Position numbers and translations under genes: made by a program. Below the pieces are notes generated by a model. That model made no database searches. It saw nothing but the letters and a program-made list of their open reading frames with translations, and had not been told where the DNA came from. Below are positions 40,882-49,894 of a DNA stretch of 54,174 nucleotides, in pieces (within the stretch, counting starts at the first letter, position 1; each line of letters opens with the position of its first letter). Source of the stretch: an uncultured Collinsella sp. (GTDB lineage: Bacteria; Actinomycetota; Coriobacteriia; Coriobacteriales; Coriobacteriaceae); assembly GCA_900541785.1 (NCBI GenBank), contig UQKY01000009.1, positions 1 through 54,174 on the forward strand. Reading direction: 5' to 3'.

Positions 40882-41749
40882 ACGCCTCCCTCACCTTTCC
40901 GTGCACATGCCTGATAACCGCGGCCACGTCATCGGCCGAGGCGGTTCCGTTATTAACGATAAAATTAGCGTGTACGGGCGAAACTTCCGCACCGCCAACC
41001 GAAAAACCCTTTAATCCACACTCCTCAATCAACTTGCCCACGCTTGCATCGGGCGGGTTGCGAAAGACCGATCCGCAGGATGCACGGCCCATGGGCTGCG
41101 TGCGCTTGCGGCGCGTCAGGTACCGCTCCATGCGCTCGCGAATGTCGGCCTTGGGCGCGGGCTTGAGTTTAAGCACGCACTCGAGAATGATCTCATTACG
41201 CGGCAAGCTGCACTCGCGATACCCCCAAGCGATCTCGGATCCTGCATAGTGCTTAATACCGGACGCCGGATCAAACGTGACCACGTCCTCGATAAGGGAA
41301 CCGATCCACTCGTTCCGCGTACCTGCGTTCATGGACACGGCGCCGCCGACCGAACCGGGAATACCGACCGCGAACTCAAGGCCCGAAAGCCCGCGCGACA
41401 AGGCGTCGTTGACCAAACGCGCGAACATCACGCCCGCACCAACGGTCAGCGTGCAGCCGTCCTCGGCAACAACCGTGCGCTGAAACTCACGTCCCAGCGA
41501 AATAACGGCGCCGCGATAACCGGCATCGGCAACCAACAGGTTGGACCCCTTACCGATAATCACCCACGGCACCTGCTCGCGGTCAAGCACCGCCACGGCG
41601 CGACGCAGGGCATGGTAGCTATGGCACGTCACAAAGAGGTCGGCCTTGCCGCCGATACGATAGCTTGTATGGCGTGCAAGACGTTCGTCCTCGACCACGT
41701 CCGTGTCGATCATGCCCGAAAGCGCCATGACGGCGTTAAACAGACCCAT
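40838..41749 (-). CDS. murB: UDP-N-acetylenolpyruvoylglucosamine reductase
   Basis: FAD enzyme that reduces the enolpyruvyl group to make UDP-MurNAc, the second step of peptidoglycan synthesis. The 303 residues are of the type IIa short form. Visible blocks are NTSYRIGG-like HTSYRIGGKADL, VIIGKGSNLLVADAGYRG, GIPGSVGGAVSMNAG, and the catalytic serine in RASCGSVFRNP. The ribosome site is weak, and the gene follows murC by five bases, which suggests coupling. Its end overlaps the ftsQ start. Confidence 0.95.
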   Translation of the reverse strand: MGLFNAVMALSGMIDTDVVEDERLARHTSYRIGGKADLFVTCHSYHALRRAVAVLDREQVPWVIIGKGSNLLVADAGYRGAVISLGREFQRTVVAEDGCTLTVGAGVMFARLVNDALSRGLSGLEFAVGIPGSVGGAVSMNAGTRNEWIGSLIEDVVTFDPASGIKHYAGSEIAWGYRECSLPRNEIILECVLKLKPAPKADIRERMERYLTRRKRTQPMGRASCGSVFRNPPDASVGKLIEECGLKGFSVGGAEVSPVHANFIVNNGTASADDVAAVIRHVHGKVREAYGIELRPEVKFLGF

Positions 41750-41754
41750 GGAGG

Positions 41755-43173
41755 TTAAGCGTCTTTCTTGGCAGTCAGATACTCGATGAACTCGGGGCCG
41801 ACGGTCGTGACGTCACCTGCACCCATGGTGAGTAGCAGGTCGCCCTCGCCCACGAGCTTCTCAAGCTCCTGGTTGAGCTCAAGACGACTGGAGCAGTACA
41901 CGACCTCCTTGCCGGGGTGCTTGGCGCGAACGGTATCTGCGAGCATCTTGGAGGTAACGCCCGGAATCGGCATCTCGCCGGCGGAGAACACATCGATCAG
42001 CAGCAGCTTATCGGCGTTGGCAAAGGCATCGGCAAAGTCATCGCACAGAGCCTGCAGGCGCGAATAGCGGTGCGGCTGGAACACGACGTCGACATGTTTG
42101 TAGCCCAGCGAAGAGGCAGCAGCGAGCGTCGCCTTGATCTCGGTGGGATGATGGCCGTAATCGTCAACCACCGTGATGCCGTCGATATCGCCCACGTGGG
42201 TAAAGCGACGGCGGACGCCCTCAAAACTCGAAAGTGCCTTAGCGGCGGCGTCGATATCGAGGCCAAGGACATGGGCGACGGTCAAGACGGCCGTGGCGTT
42301 GAGCATGTTGTGACGACCGGGGTTGCTCTTGATCTCGACAGCGTGCTCGGTGCCGTCCTCAAAGCGAACGATAAAGTCGCTCTGGATGCCCTTGACATCC
42401 GGATGTACGCAGACGATGTCGTTGTTCTCGGCAAAGCCATAGGAAAGCACATGACGGCCCGTCGACTTGGCGAGCTCGACCAGATGCGGGTCCTCGCCGC
42501 AAACAATGACGGTGCCGTCCTCGCCCACCAGACCCATAAACTTGGCAAAGGTGGCCTCGATCTCCTCGATGCCCGAGTAGTGATCGAGATGGTCGGCCTC
42601 GACGTTGGTCACGATGACCACGTTGGGGTTCAGGAACAGGAACGAGCTATCGGACTCGTCGGCCTCGGCGACAAAGTAGTCACCCGAGCCGTTCTTGCCG
42701 TTGGTGTCGTAGCCCTCGACGATGCCGCCGATCAAAAAGCTGGGGTCCAGACCCATGCGATCGAGCATCGTGGCGCACATCGAAGACGTCGTGGTCTTGC
42801 CGTGCGTGCCGGCAACGGCGACGGTGGTGTAGCCGTGGCCCAGAGCCGAGAGCATCTTGGCGCGGGGCCACACGGGAATACCCAGCTCGCGTGCACGCAC
42901 GAGCTCGGGGTTGGACTCGGGAATAGCGGTGGAGACCACAACCACGTCGGGCTTGACCTCGTCGATCGTCGCAGCCTCATGGCCCACGTGGACCTTCACG
43001 CCGGCGCGGGTAAGCTGGCGAATATAGCGCGACGTCTTAAGGTCGGAGCCGGTAACGGTATAACCGCGCTCGTGCAGGACGAGGGCGATGCCGCTCATGC
43101 CGGCGCCACCGATACCGATAAAATGGGCGCTCTTGAACTCGGGCGCGGAGGTTGCAGTCTGGGAATCAGCCAT
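41755..43173 (-). CDS. murC: UDP-N-acetylmuramate--L-alanine ligase
   Basis: Adds L-alanine to UDP-MurNAc with ATP, the first amino acid of the stem peptide. The 472 residues have the three Mur ligase domains. HFIGIGGAGMSGIA marks the N-terminal nucleotide-binding domain, GTHGKTTTSSM the ATP P-loop near residue 112, and VVDDYGHHPTEI the C-terminal domain. A GTG at 43200 is in frame, but AAGGAG precedes the ATG at 43173 with acceptable spacing and the family N-terminus fits. It follows murG by about 100 bases. Confidence 0.96.
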   Translation of the reverse strand: MADSQTATSAPEFKSAHFIGIGGAGMSGIALVLHERGYTVTGSDLKTSRYIRQLTRAGVKVHVGHEAATIDEVKPDVVVVSTAIPESNPELVRARELGIPVWPRAKMLSALGHGYTTVAVAGTHGKTTTSSMCATMLDRMGLDPSFLIGGIVEGYDTNGKNGSGDYFVAEADESDSSFLFLNPNVVIVTNVEADHLDHYSGIEEIEATFAKFMGLVGEDGTVIVCGEDPHLVELAKSTGRHVLSYGFAENNDIVCVHPDVKGIQSDFIVRFEDGTEHAVEIKSNPGRHNMLNATAVLTVAHVLGLDIDAAAKALSSFEGVRRRFTHVGDIDGITVVDDYGHHPTEIKATLAAASSLGYKHVDVVFQPHRYSRLQALCDDFADAFANADKLLLIDVFSAGEMPIPGVTSKMLADTVRAKHPGKEVVYCSSRLELNQELEKLVGEGDLLLTMGAGDVTTVGPEFIEYLTAKKDA

Positions 43174-43270
43174 GTGCTCGTGTACTCCTTGCGTAAACAC
43201 TGCCTGTAACCCATTAACTGTACCGCACCTACCGCATCCGCGCGAGGGCGACCGGCGATATCCCGTCTAA

Positions 43271-44386
43271 CTAACGCAATCCCTCTACCGCATCGGCCAA
43301 AAGTGCGGCGGCACGGTCCTGGGCCAAGCCACGCGCCGCCTGACGCATCGCATCACGCGCCGCAGCGTCATCGATCAGGTGCAGCAGCTCGTCGGCAAAG
43401 GCAGGGGCGTCGATATCGGCATCGGCGCATAGCACGCCGGCACCGGCATCGACCAGGTAACGCGCATTCGTGGTCTGGTGGTCGGCCGTGGCGTGCGGGT
43501 ACGGCACGAGTACCGAGGGCACGGCAAGCGCGGCGATCTCGGCCACGCTCGAGGCACCGGAACGCGAGAGCACCAAATCGGCCGCAGCCAGCATATCGCC
43601 CATGTTGTCGATGTAGGGCTGGACTCGATAGCGCTTCGCCTCCTCGGGCGTCAGCGCCAAAGCGCGCTCGGTCTCCTCAAAGCCGTCGGCACCCGTCGAA
43701 TGCAAAACGTAGAGATTCTCGCGGGTCAGCAGCTCACTCTTGAGCGAGGCAACGCGCTCGTTGAGATGCTGAGCACCGAGCGAACCACCAAAGACGAGCA
43801 GAAGCGTCGCGTCCTCGGGCACACCGAGCGTCTTGCGACCGCGGGCGCGATCGCCCTCGATCACCGAACGACGCACAGGATTGCCCGTCATGAGCACATG
43901 GTCGGGGTCGCCCTCACGCTCAAAGACCGCGCGGGCCGCAGGTACCGAAATGCACACGCGGGCGGCATGTGAGTTCATCATCTTATTGGCCAGACCCGGA
44001 ACAGAGTTCTGCTCGTGCAGCAGATACGGAACGCCGGCGCCCTTGCACCAACCCAGCAGCGGGACCTCAACGTAAGCACCAAAGCCGATAGCGGCATCGG
44101 GCTTACCGACCTTTGAGAAGTGACTGGCAAGCGCACGCTTCGCCTTGTTGACGCGCCACAGCGAGGTCAGCGCCGTCCAGGGACGGGAGCGATCGAAGCC
44201 CGTGACCGTGATGGGCACAAAATCGAATCCGGCCTCGGGAACCAGACGACCCTCGAGCTTGCGCGACTGGCCCACGAACACAACGTGATGACCGCGGTCA
44301 CGCAGCTCCTCGGCCAAGGCGAGCGCGGGGTTGATATGTCCTGCCGTGCCGCCGGCTGCAATAGCAACGGTCATCTTATCGGTCAT
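43271..44386 (-). CDS. murG: UDP-GlcNAc:lipid I transferase
   Basis: Membrane-associated glycosyltransferase (GT28) that turns lipid I into lipid II. The 371 residues contain the donor/acceptor motif GGTAGHINPALALAEEL at the N-terminus, GFGAYVEVPLLGW, the second glycine-rich loop FGGSLGAQHLNERV, and the UDP-GlcNAc site SRSGASSVAEIAALAVPSVLVPYPHATADHQ. GAAGGGA precedes the ATG at 44386, which overlaps the ftsW end by 11 bases, so the two are probably coupled. Confidence 0.96.
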   Translation of the reverse strand: MTDKMTVAIAAGGTAGHINPALALAEELRDRGHHVVFVGQSRKLEGRLVPEAGFDFVPITVTGFDRSRPWTALTSLWRVNKAKRALASHFSKVGKPDAAIGFGAYVEVPLLGWCKGAGVPYLLHEQNSVPGLANKMMNSHAARVCISVPAARAVFEREGDPDHVLMTGNPVRRSVIEGDRARGRKTLGVPEDATLLLVFGGSLGAQHLNERVASLKSELLTRENLYVLHSTGADGFEETERALALTPEEAKRYRVQPYIDNMGDMLAAADLVLSRSGASSVAEIAALAVPSVLVPYPHATADHQTTNARYLVDAGAGVLCADADIDAPAFADELLHLIDDAAARDAMRQAARGLAQDRAAALLADAVEGLR

Positions 44387-45896
44387 GGTAATCCCTTCGT
44401 ACACGCGGTCCCTGGTCATCGGTGCGCAAACGCGCCGACGGGTCCGAATTCAAATCGATTCGATTATATCCGCCGCCCGCATTGCGAGGAGTGGGGCGCT
44501 GCGGACGACCTTGCGGCGCCGTTCGCTGACGCGGACGGGCTACCGGCTCGGTCGCAGAGCCATCCAGAACGGTAAAGCCGTTACGCGAAGATCGCTCGCC
44601 GCGCACGTGGGGCACGCCGGCGGTACTCTCATCCATAACGGCAAAGCTCTCGCGGCGACGGTCGTACTCATCGCGACGGGCGCTCTCATACGAAACGCGC
44701 AGGATCAGACCGGCGAGCATAAGCGACACAATAATCGACGAGCCACCGTAGCTAATAAACGGCAGCGGCTTGCCCGTCATGGGAAACACATTGAGAATGC
44801 CCAGCGCGTTGATCAAAAACTGCACCGCAAGGATGACCGCGGAACCCGATGCCATAAGTGCTCCGCGACGGTCGGTCGCCTGCTCGGCAATACGAAACGC
44901 CGAGTAGATCAGCATCGCGAACACCAAGAAGAACAGCACGGTTCCGATAAAGCCAACTTCCTCGCCGATAATAGCCAAGATGTAGTCGTTATGCGCCTCG
45001 GGCAAATACGAGTACTTCATGGTGGAGTTACCGATACCGCGACCGAACAGGCCGCCCGAGGCAAACGCCATAATGGCAAGCGTGGCCTGATAGCCATCAC
45101 CATATTCGTCTGCCCAAGGATTCCAAGCAACCTCGACACGCGTCATACGATACGGCTCGGCGATAAGGGCGATCGCAATGACGGCGATGCCGGCAACGAC
45201 CGTCCAAACGATATATTTGGGGTCCAATCCCGCAAACAACGCCATGCACATGAGGGTCAGCAAGATGATCAGAACGGTGCCAAAATCGGGCTGAACAAAA
45301 ATCAGAAAGAGCGAAATGCCCAGGTAGACACCCATCTTGCGAAGAAACTCGTTGATGTTGCCGCCGGGCGAAAAGATGCGGTCGAGCATGATTGCCGAAT
45401 ACGCGATGGCGAACGGCTTTAAAAACTCAGACGGCTGGAACTGAATACCGGCGATGTTGAGCCAACGCGTGGCGCCACGACTGCCGCTACCCATAAAGAA
45501 CACCAGAACCAGTAGCCCTATCATGCCCATGAGAAAGATCCTGAGCACGTCTTCCCCAAACCAACTGTCCGGCAAGACGCGCACGATGGCAACCATGGCC
45601 AGCACGCCAACTCCAGCAAACGCGGCCTGTCGAAACAGGAAAAACGTCGCCGTACCATTCTCGTGCAGCGCCTCGACCGAAGATGCCGAGTACACCATCA
45701 GCAAGCCAAAGCAAACCAAGCTAAACAGGCAAGCCATAAATATCAAACGAGTGCGCATGATGCGGGCGGGGACGCCGGCAATATAGCGCTCACCGAACGT
45801 CTGCCCGCCGCGTCCGGAACGCGGCGTGCTACGCAGCGAGGAAGCACGGTCCGAGTCGGGCCTCCTCATATCACTTCGGGGGCTCTCCTCTCTCAC
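44376..45896 (-). CDS. ftsW: Septal peptidoglycan polymerase FtsW
   Basis: SEDS-family glycosyltransferase that works with FtsI to polymerise septal peptidoglycan. About 506 residues and ten hydrophobic segments. Family blocks include LLMVYSASSVEA, FQPSEFLKPFAI, QPDFGTVLIIL and GKPLPFISYGGSSI near the last segments. Both ends are extended: a basic N-terminal tail of about 45 residues and a Arg/Pro-rich C-terminal tail of about 105. The start is likely GTG at 45896, six bases after AGGGG. A TTG at 45902 is also possible. Either lies only a few bases past the murD stop. Confidence 0.94.
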   Translation of the reverse strand: MREESPRSDMRRPDSDRASSLRSTPRSGRGGQTFGERYIAGVPARIMRTRLIFMACLFSLVCFGLLMVYSASSVEALHENGTATFFLFRQAAFAGVGVLAMVAIVRVLPDSWFGEDVLRIFLMGMIGLLVLVFFMGSGSRGATRWLNIAGIQFQPSEFLKPFAIAYSAIMLDRIFSPGGNINEFLRKMGVYLGISLFLIFVQPDFGTVLIILLTLMCMALFAGLDPKYIVWTVVAGIAVIAIALIAEPYRMTRVEVAWNPWADEYGDGYQATLAIMAFASGGLFGRGIGNSTMKYSYLPEAHNDYILAIIGEEVGFIGTVLFFLVFAMLIYSAFRIAEQATDRRGALMASGSAVILAVQFLINALGILNVFPMTGKPLPFISYGGSSIIVSLMLAGLILRVSYESARRDEYDRRRESFAVMDESTAGVPHVRGERSSRNGFTVLDGSATEPVARPRQRTAPQGRPQRPTPRNAGGGYNRIDLNSDPSARLRTDDQGPRVRRDYHDR

Positions 45897-45905
45897 CGGC
45901 AACCC

Positions 45906-47312
45906 CTATTCCGTTTGCGATTTCGCTGCCGCGGCAAGCTGGGCAACGTAGTCCTTAAACACGCGACCGCGCTCCTCGTAGCCCGAGAACTCGTCGAACG
46001 AAGAGCAAGCGGGCGAAAGCAGGATCACGTCGCCGCGGCTCGAGAGCGAGCGGGCAACGTCAACGGCATCGCGCAGATCATCGGCCTGGGCGATATCCAC
46101 GTCACCATCGACATCGGCCTCGTCCATAGCGGCGGTAAAGCGCTCGCGCGCATCGCCAAAGCAAACGACCGAGCGCACGTTGTCCATAACGACGCGGGCA
46201 AAGTCCACAAGCGGCGTACCCTTATCGTGACCGCCGAGCAGCAAGATCACGTCGTCATCGGGAAACGCCGTCAGGGCCTTTTCGACCGCATCGGTGTTCG
46301 TTGCCTTGGAATCGTTGACGTAGCGCACGCCATCGATCTCGCCGCAGGGTTCAACGCGGTGCTCCAGCGGCTGGAACGATGCCAAACCGCGGCAAATGCC
46401 CTCGGGATCTGCACCGACGGCCAGAGCAGCCGTGGCGGCGCATAAGGCATTGATGACATTGTGATGGCCCGAGATCTTGAGCTCGGACGTGGCGACAAGC
46501 TGGGTCTCGACGCCCTTCAGGCGCACGACCATCTTGCCGTCGCGCACAAAGGCGGCGTCTGCACCCTCGGGCTCGTCAAAGGCGACCTTGCAGATGCGGC
46601 GGCCCGGTGTGTAGATGCACTCATCGAACTCATGGATGCCGGCATCCTCGACGTCGATAACCACGAGGTCGTCATCGACCATATTCTCGAACAACTTGAT
46701 CTTGGCAAGCGCATAGTTCTTGTGGCTCTTGTGCCAGCCCAGGTGGTCGGGCGTGATGTTGAGCAGTACCGCCACGCGAGGATGAAGCTCGGCGGTCGTA
46801 GCAATCTGATAACTCGACAGCTCGGCCACAAACCACTCATTGTGTGCGCGGCCGTCGATCTCGTTCACCGGCGGCTCACCGATATTGCCGACGGCCACGC
46901 TGGCTTCACCGGCGGCCTTGAGCAGATAATCGGTCAGCGACGTGGTAGTTGTCTTGCCGTTGGTGCCCGTGATGGCGATCCAATTTTGGGGAGACAGGCG
47001 ATAGGCAAACTCGGGCTCGCCCATAATCTGAGCGGCATGCTCACGCCCGGCCTTAAAGAAGGCCGAGAACTCCGAGATGCCCGGGCATGTCACGCACACG
47101 TCATAGGCACCCTCGACCTGCTCGGTGCCGTAGACAAACGACGCGCCCTGCGCCTCGAGCGCACGTGTGGCGTCATTGGGCTCGGAGGTACCGCCGCCAT
47201 ACACGGTCGTGGCGCTCACGCGCTCGGGGTGAGCCAACGCCCAACGGGCGACATCGAGACCGGATTTACCCTGCCCCAAAACAAGCAGGCTAAAGACATC
47301 AGCAAGAGGCAT
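45906..47312 (-). CDS. murD: UDP-MurNAc-L-Ala--D-glutamate ligase
   Basis: Adds D-glutamate to the stem peptide. The 468 residues show the N-terminal domain VLGQGKSGLDVARW, the ATP P-loop ITGTNGKTTTTSL near residue 115, the magnesium-binding region VAELSSYQ, NITPDHLGWH, and the C-terminal VNDSKATNTDAVEKALTAF. The ribosome site is weak, and it follows mraY by nine bases, so it probably depends on upstream translation. Confidence 0.96.
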   Translation of the reverse strand: MPLADVFSLLVLGQGKSGLDVARWALAHPERVSATTVYGGGTSEPNDATRALEAQGASFVYGTEQVEGAYDVCVTCPGISEFSAFFKAGREHAAQIMGEPEFAYRLSPQNWIAITGTNGKTTTTSLTDYLLKAAGEASVAVGNIGEPPVNEIDGRAHNEWFVAELSSYQIATTAELHPRVAVLLNITPDHLGWHKSHKNYALAKIKLFENMVDDDLVVIDVEDAGIHEFDECIYTPGRRICKVAFDEPEGADAAFVRDGKMVVRLKGVETQLVATSELKISGHHNVINALCAATAALAVGADPEGICRGLASFQPLEHRVEPCGEIDGVRYVNDSKATNTDAVEKALTAFPDDDVILLLGGHDKGTPLVDFARVVMDNVRSVVCFGDARERFTAAMDEADVDGDVDIAQADDLRDAVDVARSLSSRGDVILLSPACSSFDEFSGYEERGRVFKDYVAQLAAAAKSQTE

Positions 47313-47321
47313 GAAAGACCA

Positions 47322-48341
47322 CTATCCCAACTGGAAGAACAGGGCGAGGCCAACGGCGCCAAAGGCCGCGGCGATAATCCAAAAACGGATAACGACCTTG
47401 GTCTCGGCCCAGCCCTTCTTTTCGAAATGATGATGGATGGGCGCCATAAGGAAGACGCGCTTGTGCGTAAAGTGGAAATAGACGACTTGGATCATAACCG
47501 ACAGGGTCTCAACGATAAACAAACCGCCGATGATGAGGGAAACGACTTCGGTGTTGGTCATGATGGAGGTGCAGGCAAAAGCGGCACCCAGGGCAAGCGA
47601 GCCGGTATCGCCCATAAAGATGCTCGCCGGGTAGCAGTTGAACCACAAAAAGCCCAGGCAGGCACCGGCGCACGCCGTGCAGAAGATGGACAGGTTCACG
47701 TCACCGTGCAAAAACGCCATGGCGGCCATGGCGAGCATGGCGATCATGGAAGTGCCGCCAGCAAGGCCGTCCAGACCATCGGTCAGGTTCACGGCATTGG
47801 AAAGGCCAGCGATCATCAGCCAGCAAAAAACAATGTAGAGCCACGGGAACGAAAGGCCGCAGATGGTGGTCGAAAGAACACCGAGGTCAATCGTCAGGCC
47901 GCCGGGAAAACGAATCTCGGGGGCGACGCCGCACCAATTGACGGCGAGCACGGTAAAAGTGACGCAGATGATGGTCAGACCGATCATCTTGGCGTGAGGC
48001 GTCAGGCCGAGCGAGCGACCATGCGTGACGGAGGTCAGGTCGTCGATGAGACCCAGAACGCCGGTGGCCAGCGTGGCAAGCAGCACGAGCACGAGCTCGG
48101 TGGTGAGCTTGCCCATCAGCAGGCAGGTCAGCGAGATCGCGACAAGGATGATGACGCCGCCCATGGTCGGCGTACCCTGTTTAATCAAATGACGCTTGGG
48201 GCCGTCGGCTCGGACCTGTTGGCCGATACCCTCGACCTTCAGCAGCTTGATCCACCACGGCATAAGCAGCAACGCAATGGCGGCAGCGATGCCAAGTCCC
48301 AAAAAGGCCTGATACGTAGGATACGAGGGATTGCCGAACAT
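47322..48341 (-). CDS. mraY: Phospho-MurNAc-pentapeptide transferase
   Basis: Integral membrane enzyme that moves phospho-MurNAc-pentapeptide to undecaprenyl phosphate to give lipid I. The 339 residues have about ten hydrophobic segments. Catalytic or substrate blocks visible are GTPTMGGVIIL, the aspartates in LGLIDDLTSVTHGRSLGLTPHAKM, NAVNLTDGLDGLAGG, FMGDTGSLALG and the MAPIHHHFEKKGWAE loop. It follows the murF stop by three bases. Confidence 0.97.
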   Translation of the reverse strand: MFGNPSYPTYQAFLGLGIAAAIALLLMPWWIKLLKVEGIGQQVRADGPKRHLIKQGTPTMGGVIILVAISLTCLLMGKLTTELVLVLLATLATGVLGLIDDLTSVTHGRSLGLTPHAKMIGLTIICVTFTVLAVNWCGVAPEIRFPGGLTIDLGVLSTTICGLSFPWLYIVFCWLMIAGLSNAVNLTDGLDGLAGGTSMIAMLAMAAMAFLHGDVNLSIFCTACAGACLGFLWFNCYPASIFMGDTGSLALGAAFACTSIMTNTEVVSLIIGGLFIVETLSVMIQVVYFHFTHKRVFLMAPIHHHFEKKGWAETKVVIRFWIIAAAFGAVGLALFFQLG

Positions 48342-48344
48342 GGG

Positions 48345-49769
48345 CTAGCACACACCTTCCACAAAGCGGTCGAGCTCAACAAAACGGGAACCCTTGACCA
48401 GTACAACATCATGATTTTCAAGCGCGCCGCCCATGCGGTCGAGCACCTGCTGATAATCGGAGAACACCTGGATGCGGTCCTCATCCATACCCATCATACG
48501 TGCGGCATCGGCCATGAGCTGAGCCAGCTCGCCGCCGACGCACGCGAGCATGTCGAGCTTCTTGGCGGCGGCATAGGCGCCCACGAGCTCATGCATGCGG
48601 GGAGCCTCGTCGCCCATCTCGCCCATCTCGCCCAGGATCGCCATGCGCGAACCGTCACAGATGAGCGAGCACAGCAAATCGAGGCCGGCAGCCATAGACT
48701 CGGCACTGGCGTTATAGGAGTCGTCGATGATGCGCGCTCCGCTCTTGGCGCGCTTGATCTCCTGACGGTGACCGGTGATCGTAAGGCCCCTAAAGGCAGC
48801 ATCGATCTGCTCGGGTGTCACGCCCAGACGATAGCCGACCGCGGCGGCCTTGACGGCATTGGGCACGGACTGCACGCCGGGAATGGCCAGCATGGTATCG
48901 ACCGTGTCGCCCTGACCAAAGTCGAGCGTAAAGACCGGATGGCCCTCGTCATCGACGCGAATGTCGCGTGCACGGACCTCGTCGTCGTCCGAGACACCGG
49001 CCAGCATCACGTCAATACCCGCAGGCTGAGCGAACGTATCGCGAATGAACGGCGTAAAGTCGTCCTCGCCGCCCAACACCAGCAACGGCGAGAAGTCGCC
49101 GGCGGCGCACATGCCCTGGACAATCTCGGACTTGGCGCGGGCGATGTTCTCGCGGCTGCCCAGAATACCGATGTGGGAGGTTCCGATCTTGCTCACGATG
49201 GCAAGATTGGGGTTGGCAGACTGGGACAGGCGCTCAATCTCATGAAAATGGTTCATGCCCATCTCGAGCACCAGAACCTCGGTATCGGCCGGAGCGGAAA
49301 GCACCGTGAGCGGCATGCCGATCAGGTTGTTGAAATTGCCCTTCGTGGCCCAGACGCGATAACGCTTGGCGAGTACGGCGGCGAGCACGTCCTTGGTCGT
49401 CGTCTTGCCAATCGAACCGGTAATGCCGACGACCAGGCAGCCAAGCTCCAAGCGATATACATGCGCCAGGCGCAGCAAAAACTCCTCGGGGTCGTCGGTC
49501 AGCAAGATGGCGCATCCCTTGTCCTGCGCCAGCGAAACCAGCTCGGCATCGGGCTCGCGCGTCATTACGACGGCACCGGCACCCGACTCGATGGCACGGG
49601 AGGCAAAATCATTGCCGTCGACCTTTTCGCCGGGGAAGGCGACAAAGATCGTCCCCTCCTCGACCTGACGCGAGTCGATAACGCACCCGCGGCATACCCG
49701 ATCGACTTCTTCCGTCACGGTTCGGGCCCCCGTTGAGGCCGCGAGGTTATTGACGGCGATCTCTATCAT
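48345..49769 (-). CDS. murF: UDP-MurNAc-tripeptide--D-Ala-D-Ala ligase
   Basis: Adds the D-Ala-D-Ala dipeptide to complete the pentapeptide. The 474 residues have the Mur ligase P-loop GITGSIGKTTTKDVLA near residue 117, a lead domain containing FVAFPGEKVDGNDFA typical of MurF, LEMGMNHFHEIERLS, and the C-terminal IIDDSYNASAESM. GGGGAG precedes the ATG. It follows ftsI directly, in the place where murE normally stands between ftsI and murF. Confidence 0.95.
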   Translation of the reverse strand: MIEIAVNNLAASTGARTVTEEVDRVCRGCVIDSRQVEEGTIFVAFPGEKVDGNDFASRAIESGAGAVVMTREPDAELVSLAQDKGCAILLTDDPEEFLLRLAHVYRLELGCLVVGITGSIGKTTTKDVLAAVLAKRYRVWATKGNFNNLIGMPLTVLSAPADTEVLVLEMGMNHFHEIERLSQSANPNLAIVSKIGTSHIGILGSRENIARAKSEIVQGMCAAGDFSPLLVLGGEDDFTPFIRDTFAQPAGIDVMLAGVSDDDEVRARDIRVDDEGHPVFTLDFGQGDTVDTMLAIPGVQSVPNAVKAAAVGYRLGVTPEQIDAAFRGLTITGHRQEIKRAKSGARIIDDSYNASAESMAAGLDLLCSLICDGSRMAILGEMGEMGDEAPRMHELVGAYAAAKKLDMLACVGGELAQLMADAARMMGMDEDRIQVFSDYQQVLDRMGGALENHDVVLVKGSRFVELDRFVEGVC

Positions 49770-49894
49770 TGCAGCTCCCCTGTAAACCTAATAATGCTAT
49801 CGGCGTATTGTATCCCAGTGCCATGCGCGCGTGGTGCAGGGCATGTGAACACCCTTCAGATCAAACGGCAGACCACGCTCAAGATTGTAACCCC

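Noticed and set aside
46461..49736. 1091-residue open frame on the plus strand across murD, mraY and murF
   Set aside because: It is the antisense shadow of three certain genes in GC-rich DNA; its His/Gly/Ala/Arg-rich translation has no domain.
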